A stretch of 10,045 nt of DNA from Desulfomicrobium sp. (GTDB lineage: Bacteria > Desulfobacterota > Desulfovibrionia > Desulfovibrionales > Desulfomicrobiaceae): contig DPKT01000287.1 of the NCBI GenBank assembly GCA_003542385.1, positions 275 through 10,319 of the forward strand, given 5' to 3'. Position 1 is the stretch's first letter, and every line of letters begins with the position of its first letter. Below, one piece after another: positions 7,027-10,045 of the stretch. The notes under the pieces were generated by a model that worked only from the letters and a program-made list of their open reading frames with translations, was not told the origin of the DNA and searched no databases. The position numbers and the translations under genes are program-made.

Positions 7027-7055
7027 TGACTAGGAAAAGCGCCCCCCGCCGTCAA
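7027..7055 (-). promoter_or_regulatory. Candidate promoter of the nadCAB operon
   Basis: On the minus strand TTGACG (7050-7055) is followed after 17 bp by TAGTCA (7027-7032), about 40 nt before the nadC ATG. The -35 box is close to consensus and the spacing ideal; the -10 box is weak. No clear operator or riboswitch-like structure is seen in this gap. Confidence 0.35.
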
Positions 7056-7151
7056 GCCGCAATGGGTCAGCGGGTTGCGCTCGGCGTGACCGCGTGTCAT
7101 GTTGGCCCATGGGTTGTGTCCGAATGAACCGGCCCCGCAGTCCACGCAGCT

Positions 7152-7158
7152 GGAGGAG
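7152..7158 (+). promoter_or_regulatory. Strong ribosome binding site of the zinc-knuckle gene
   Basis: GGAGGAG begins 10 nt before ATG 7162; its GGAGG core ends 5 nt before that ATG. It is the best Shine-Dalgarno in the window and argues against the earlier in-frame ATG at 7099. Confidence 0.8.
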
Positions 7159-7161
7159 CGC

Positions 7162-9765
7162 ATGACCTGCATCGAATCCCTTCTGACCAGGGTCACGAAA
7201 AGCGTGAAGCCAAGGCTTCTCTGCAATGGCTATGCCTGCTGGCTCGTGCACGCCCAGGCCGTGCCCGCAAGCTTCTTCCAGTCCCTGACGGACATCGGGG
7301 GCTGGTCCCTGGCGGCGGAGAACACGCAGTCCCTGTGGTTCTTCCCGGCCCCGGAGGTCATGCTGGGGCTGGCCCGGCTGCACAACTGGGCCCGGCTGCA
7401 CCCCATGGCCACGGCCATCACGGTCTTCGAGGCCAGCCTGGTTGTGGATGAGCATCTGGAGCAGTCCCTTAAGGTCAAGTCCGAGCTGCAGCGCCTCTGC
7501 GCGGAGTTCCCCAAGCGCCTCACGGTCCGCGTCAGCGCCCGGCTGCGGGAGGTGGGGCGCAGTCTGGCCGGCCTGTCCTTCAAGCATGTCCAGAACCCCG
7601 ACGGCCTGACCGGTGACTGGTTCGAGCTGGACGCCAACGACCAGGTCAGCGTGTCCTTCAGCATGAGCTGGCTGTGGGTCATCCGCCCCCAGGGCGTGCG
7701 GCAGGACAAGCTCTTCTCCAAGGGCTGGCGCGGGTATTTCGAACGGCTGGAGACCGTCCTGTCGCAGCTCAAGATTTCCTTCCTGCACGCCGAGGACCAG
7801 AACGTCGTCCTGCGCGTCCAGTCCCCCCGGGCCATGGCCCGCCTGACCCAGGAACTCCTGACCCTGCTCGAGGACAAGGAGAACCCGCCGTGGCCGTGCC
7901 AGTACATGGCCGTGGAGGCGGGGGACCAGTCCTTTTCGCCGGATTTCGCGTCCAAGGTCCGCTATATGCTTGAGCCCCTGGAAGCCAACACGCTGCACCT
8001 GCCCCTGTCCACGATCTACCAGATCGCGGATCCGCGGATCACCCCCGGGGACTCGCGGCAGTCCATGGACAGCTCCAAGCTCTCGGATCTCTTCCAGGTC
8101 CGCTTCCAGTCGGGCAAGGGCGGGCGCAGGCACGGACGCCTGAACATCTTCCTGCCGACCAGCCTCGTGTCGGGTTCCGAGAGCCCGTGTTTCTACTGCG
8201 GCCTGCGTTCGCACATGCCCCGCAAGTGCCCGACCAGGACACTGCAGCCCGGGAATGTTCACGTGTCCGAAATGTCCCGCTTCGCGCGCATCGACCTCAA
8301 CGCCCTGCCGGGCATCATGTCGGCCCTGGAACAGCAGCTTGCGCCCGACGTCCTGCGCGGGCTCACGGCCCTCGTGGCTGAAAAGGGCGATCACGCCCTG
8401 ACGGTGCAGGCCCTGTTCGAAGTCAATCTGGTCTGCCAGCTGCGCATGATGGCCATGGTTTGGAAGGCCAGGGGCAAGGAGTGGCCGCGCGGCATCGAGG
8501 ACCAGCGCCCCCAGGTCGACGAGGACCTCCGCGACGCCCTGGACGGCATGCGGGCCGGGAACCAGGAGCGCGCCATGGAGAAGCTCGACCGCTTCGTGCT
8601 CAAGTCCGCCAAGAACTATCAGCCCCGGATTCTGCTGGGCTTCATGGCCATGGAACGCGACGAGTTCAAACGCGCCGCGGGGTTCTGGGAGGAGGCCGAA
8701 AGCCTGGCCTACACGGGGTTGCAGCGGTCCTACATCCAGGTGCTGCAGGGCCGCCTGCGGGAGGTTTCGGGCGACTTCCGGGAGGCCATCAGGCTCTACA
8801 GCCGGGCCTGCAACGAATCCCCCGGCCTGACCAGGGCCAGGTACCGGCAGGCCGTCTGCCTCATCAAGTCCGGCTATCTGAACGAGGCCCAGGCCGTGAT
8901 CCGCGACCTGCTCAGGGACGACCCGGACTATTTCAGCGCCGTCCTGCTGGACCCGGAGCTGGAGTCGGGCCGATCCCACCTGCTGGGAGACCTGTGGGAG
9001 GTGTGGGACGAGGCGCGGACCAAGGCTGCCGAAGTCATCGGTTCCGTGGAGCATCTGCCGGACCTTCTGGCCAAGTGGCTGCCCGTGGACCACGACGCCT
9101 ACCAGTCCTTCCACGAGCGCATCGAGGAGCTGAACAGCTACGCCGGGGTCAACAACTACGCCTCCATGGCCAGGCTCCTGCGCGGCACCATCGTCATCCG
9201 CGCCGACATCCAGGCCAGGGTCAAGAAGGACATCCAGGAACTGTCGGCCCGGCGCAAGACCATCCTGGAGCGGCTCAAGTCCATCCAGCGCGAGGCGTCC
9301 TGGTTCCCGTTCCCGTCGATGCTCGGGTCCTTCAGCAAGCTGTTCAACGCCTGCGGGGAGAAGCTCAGCCTCATCAGCCACCTGGACCTGTATGTGCCCG
9401 AGAAGTTCCGGCAGGGGCACGAGGCCATGCGCGAGGCCGAGCAGGGGCTCGCCGCCCTCGAGAAGAAGCTCCTCTTCCTGCAGGGCGTGCGCAACGGCAT
9501 CCTCTTCATGCTTCTCTCGGGCAAGTACCTGCTGATCTTCGAAATAGCGGCCCTGGTGCTGGCCGGCGCCCTGTCCGCCGCATTCTACTACCTGGTGCCC
9601 GACCAGAACTTCATGGGCCGCGACCTGCGTCAGGACAGGTGGCTGATCCTGAACATCTCCCTTATCTTCTTCTCGTTCCTGGCCTTCGTCGGCACGGCCG
9701 TCCGGGCCGCGTCCCGGTTCGAAGCCTACAAGAACGAGGTCCTGGACAAGGACGAGGCCGGGTAG
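7162..9765 (+). CDS. CCHC zinc-knuckle, TPR-repeat membrane protein of unknown function
   Basis: This 867-residue protein has no function I can recognise. In order it shows: an uncharacterised soluble region (1-310); a basic patch, G-K-G-G-R-R-H-G-R (about 318-326); a perfect CX2CX4HX4C zinc knuckle with Cys343, Cys346, His351 and Cys356, plus the aromatic after the first Cys, Gly after the second and Pro after the last as in retroviral-type knuckles; a helical stretch; about four TPR-like helix pairs (452-600); a predicted coiled coil (680-710) and a second (754-776); and two membrane helices (about 789-812 and 827-850) with a short polar C-terminus. The long N-terminal part has no signal peptide, so it is probably cytoplasmic and anchored by the C-terminal hairpin (inference). 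Zinc knuckles usually bind single-stranded nucleic acid or zinc-dependent partners; which applies here is unknown. It is transcribed divergently from nadC and followed 63 nt later by a glycosyltransferase gene. The start is set by GGAGGAG at 7152-7158. Confidence 0.85.
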   Translation: MTCIESLLTRVTKSVKPRLLCNGYACWLVHAQAVPASFFQSLTDIGGWSLAAENTQSLWFFPAPEVMLGLARLHNWARLHPMATAITVFEASLVVDEHLEQSLKVKSELQRLCAEFPKRLTVRVSARLREVGRSLAGLSFKHVQNPDGLTGDWFELDANDQVSVSFSMSWLWVIRPQGVRQDKLFSKGWRGYFERLETVLSQLKISFLHAEDQNVVLRVQSPRAMARLTQELLTLLEDKENPPWPCQYMAVEAGDQSFSPDFASKVRYMLEPLEANTLHLPLSTIYQIADPRITPGDSRQSMDSSKLSDLFQVRFQSGKGGRRHGRLNIFLPTSLVSGSESPCFYCGLRSHMPRKCPTRTLQPGNVHVSEMSRFARIDLNALPGIMSALEQQLAPDVLRGLTALVAEKGDHALTVQALFEVNLVCQLRMMAMVWKARGKEWPRGIEDQRPQVDEDLRDALDGMRAGNQERAMEKLDRFVLKSAKNYQPRILLGFMAMERDEFKRAAGFWEEAESLAYTGLQRSYIQVLQGRLREVSGDFREAIRLYSRACNESPGLTRARYRQAVCLIKSGYLNEAQAVIRDLLRDDPDYFSAVLLDPELESGRSHLLGDLWEVWDEARTKAAEVIGSVEHLPDLLAKWLPVDHDAYQSFHERIEELNSYAGVNNYASMARLLRGTIVIRADIQARVKKDIQELSARRKTILERLKSIQREASWFPFPSMLGSFSKLFNACGEKLSLISHLDLYVPEKFRQGHEAMREAEQGLAALEKKLLFLQGVRNGILFMLLSGKYLLIFEIAALVLAGALSAAFYYLVPDQNFMGRDLRQDRWLILNISLIFFSFLAFVGTAVRAASRFEAYKNEVLDKDEAG
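8188..8229 (+). other. CCHC zinc-knuckle coding segment
   Basis: These 14 codons encode C-F-Y-C-G-L-R-S-H-M-P-R-K-C, an exact CX2CX4HX4C pattern with P next. The usual Gly before the His is Ser. Basic residues lie on both sides. Confidence 0.85.
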
Positions 9766-9800
9766 GGCCGTCCTGCCCCCGGGCAGGGGAGTCGACGTCT

Positions 9801-9816
9801 TGGCACGCCTTTTGTT
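9801..9816 (+). promoter_or_regulatory. Near-consensus sigma-54 (-24/-12) element
   Basis: TGGCACG-CCTT-TTGTT matches the sigma-54 consensus TGGCACG-N4-TTGCW at all fixed positions except the C of the -12 GC, which is T here. If used, transcription would begin near 9827, two bases before the ATG of the glycosyltransferase gene. The mismatch falls in an important position, so this is only a candidate. Confidence 0.27.
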
Positions 9817-9828
9817 TGATCCCCCCGC

Positions 9829-10045
9829 ATGCACACCCAGGTCATCAATCTGACCCGGTTCGGCGATCTCCTGCAGACCCAGCCCGTTTTCAGCGGGCTC
9901 AAGGGTCGCGGGTCCAGAACGAGCCTGGTCTGCCTCGACGCTTTCAAGGGAGCGGCGGCATTGCTGCGCGATGTCGACGGCGTTCACCCGCTGCCCGGCG
10001 CCAGGCTTCTGGCGCGCCTGGGCCAGGACTGGACCCTGGCCGCGG
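9829..10045 (+). CDS. Glycosyltransferase family 9 (heptosyltransferase-like), 3'-partial
   Basis: An open frame of 72 codons runs off the right edge. The N-terminus V-I-N-L-T-R-F-G-D-L-L-Q-T-Q-P-V (5-20) is the first strand, Gly-Asp loop and helix of the GT-B fold of GT9 enzymes, which transfer heptose or similar sugars onto lipopolysaccharide core (compare R-x-G-D-x-L-x-T-x-P-v in WaaC/WaaF). It is followed by S-L-V-C-L-D, a second strand, and L-L-R-D-V-D-G-V-H-P-L-P-G, typical of the family. An in-frame TGA at 9817-9819 and no other start codon between make ATG 9829 the earliest start. There is no Shine-Dalgarno before it (run of C residues). The exact acceptor cannot be told from this fragment. 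Confidence 0.8.
   Translation, partial: MHTQVINLTRFGDLLQTQPVFSGLKGRGSRTSLVCLDAFKGAAALLRDVDGVHPLPGARLLARLGQDWTLAA

Noticed and set aside
7075..7103. TTGCGC / CATGTT as a + strand promoter for the zinc-knuckle gene
   Set aside because: Both boxes are poor matches at 17-bp spacing; not distinguishable from chance in this sequence.
7099..7161. N-terminal extension of the zinc-knuckle protein from ATG 7099
   Set aside because: No ribosome binding site precedes 7099, while GGAGGAG sits at ideal distance from ATG 7162.
9771..9790. GC-rich hairpin after the zinc-knuckle gene as a terminator
   Set aside because: The stem is only about 6 bp with a tight loop and no T-tract follows, so I do not call it.
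7030..9987. 985-codon open frame on the minus strand opposite the zinc-knuckle gene
   Set aside because: It is the shadow of a GC-rich gene. It is His/Gln/Gly-rich with no recognisable motif and runs through the nadC promoter region and the next gene, whereas the + strand frame has a strong ribosome binding site, zinc knuckle, TPRs and membrane helices.

Overview
The window is uniformly GC-rich, densely coded bacterial DNA. It shows no tRNA, rRNA, CRISPR array, insertion sequence or other mobile element. Protein character, the nadC-nadA-nadB gene order, an unusually spaced NadA and a large TauE/SafE-type permease suggest a sulfate-reducing deltaproteobacterium, most likely of the Desulfovibrio/Desulfomicrobium group (Desulfovibrionales). 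That assignment is inferred from remembered family resemblance, not from a search.

Layout, left to right. (1) The 3' part of a TauE/SafE-family anion permease (+), entering from the left edge and closed by a strong intrinsic terminator at 926-958. (2) A + strand pair: a three-helix membrane protein at 1059-1712 whose layout recalls the Oxa1/EMC3/DUF106 insertase superfamily, then a 568-residue relative of PEP synthase / pyruvate phosphate dikinase at 1780-3486. The second protein looks catalytically dead and lacks the phosphohistidine domain. A 23-codon ORF with a good ribosome binding site sits exactly between them, overlapping the stop of the first gene and an ATG of the second. (3) A convergent minus-strand operon, nadC-nadA-nadB (6987 down to 3502), encoding de novo NAD synthesis: NadB oxidises aspartate to iminoaspartate, NadA condenses it with dihydroxyacetone phosphate to quinolinate, and NadC makes nicotinate mononucleotide. 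The genes are joined by a 4-nt overlap and a 10-nt gap. (4) Divergent from nadC, a 867-residue protein on + (7162-9765) with an exact retroviral-type CCHC zinc knuckle, about four TPR-like repeats, coiled coil and two C-terminal membrane helices. (5) The start of a glycosyltransferase family 9 (heptosyltransferase-like) gene at 9829, cut by the right edge, with no ribosome binding site and a near-consensus sigma-54 element just upstream.

The nad operon is ordinary in function. The parts most worth a second look are the zinc-knuckle/TPR membrane protein, the degenerate PEP-synthase-like protein with its linking mini-ORF, and the Oxa1-like membrane protein. I do not see a complete new multi-gene system such as a defence island. 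The novelty here lies in individual proteins with unusual domain make-up.
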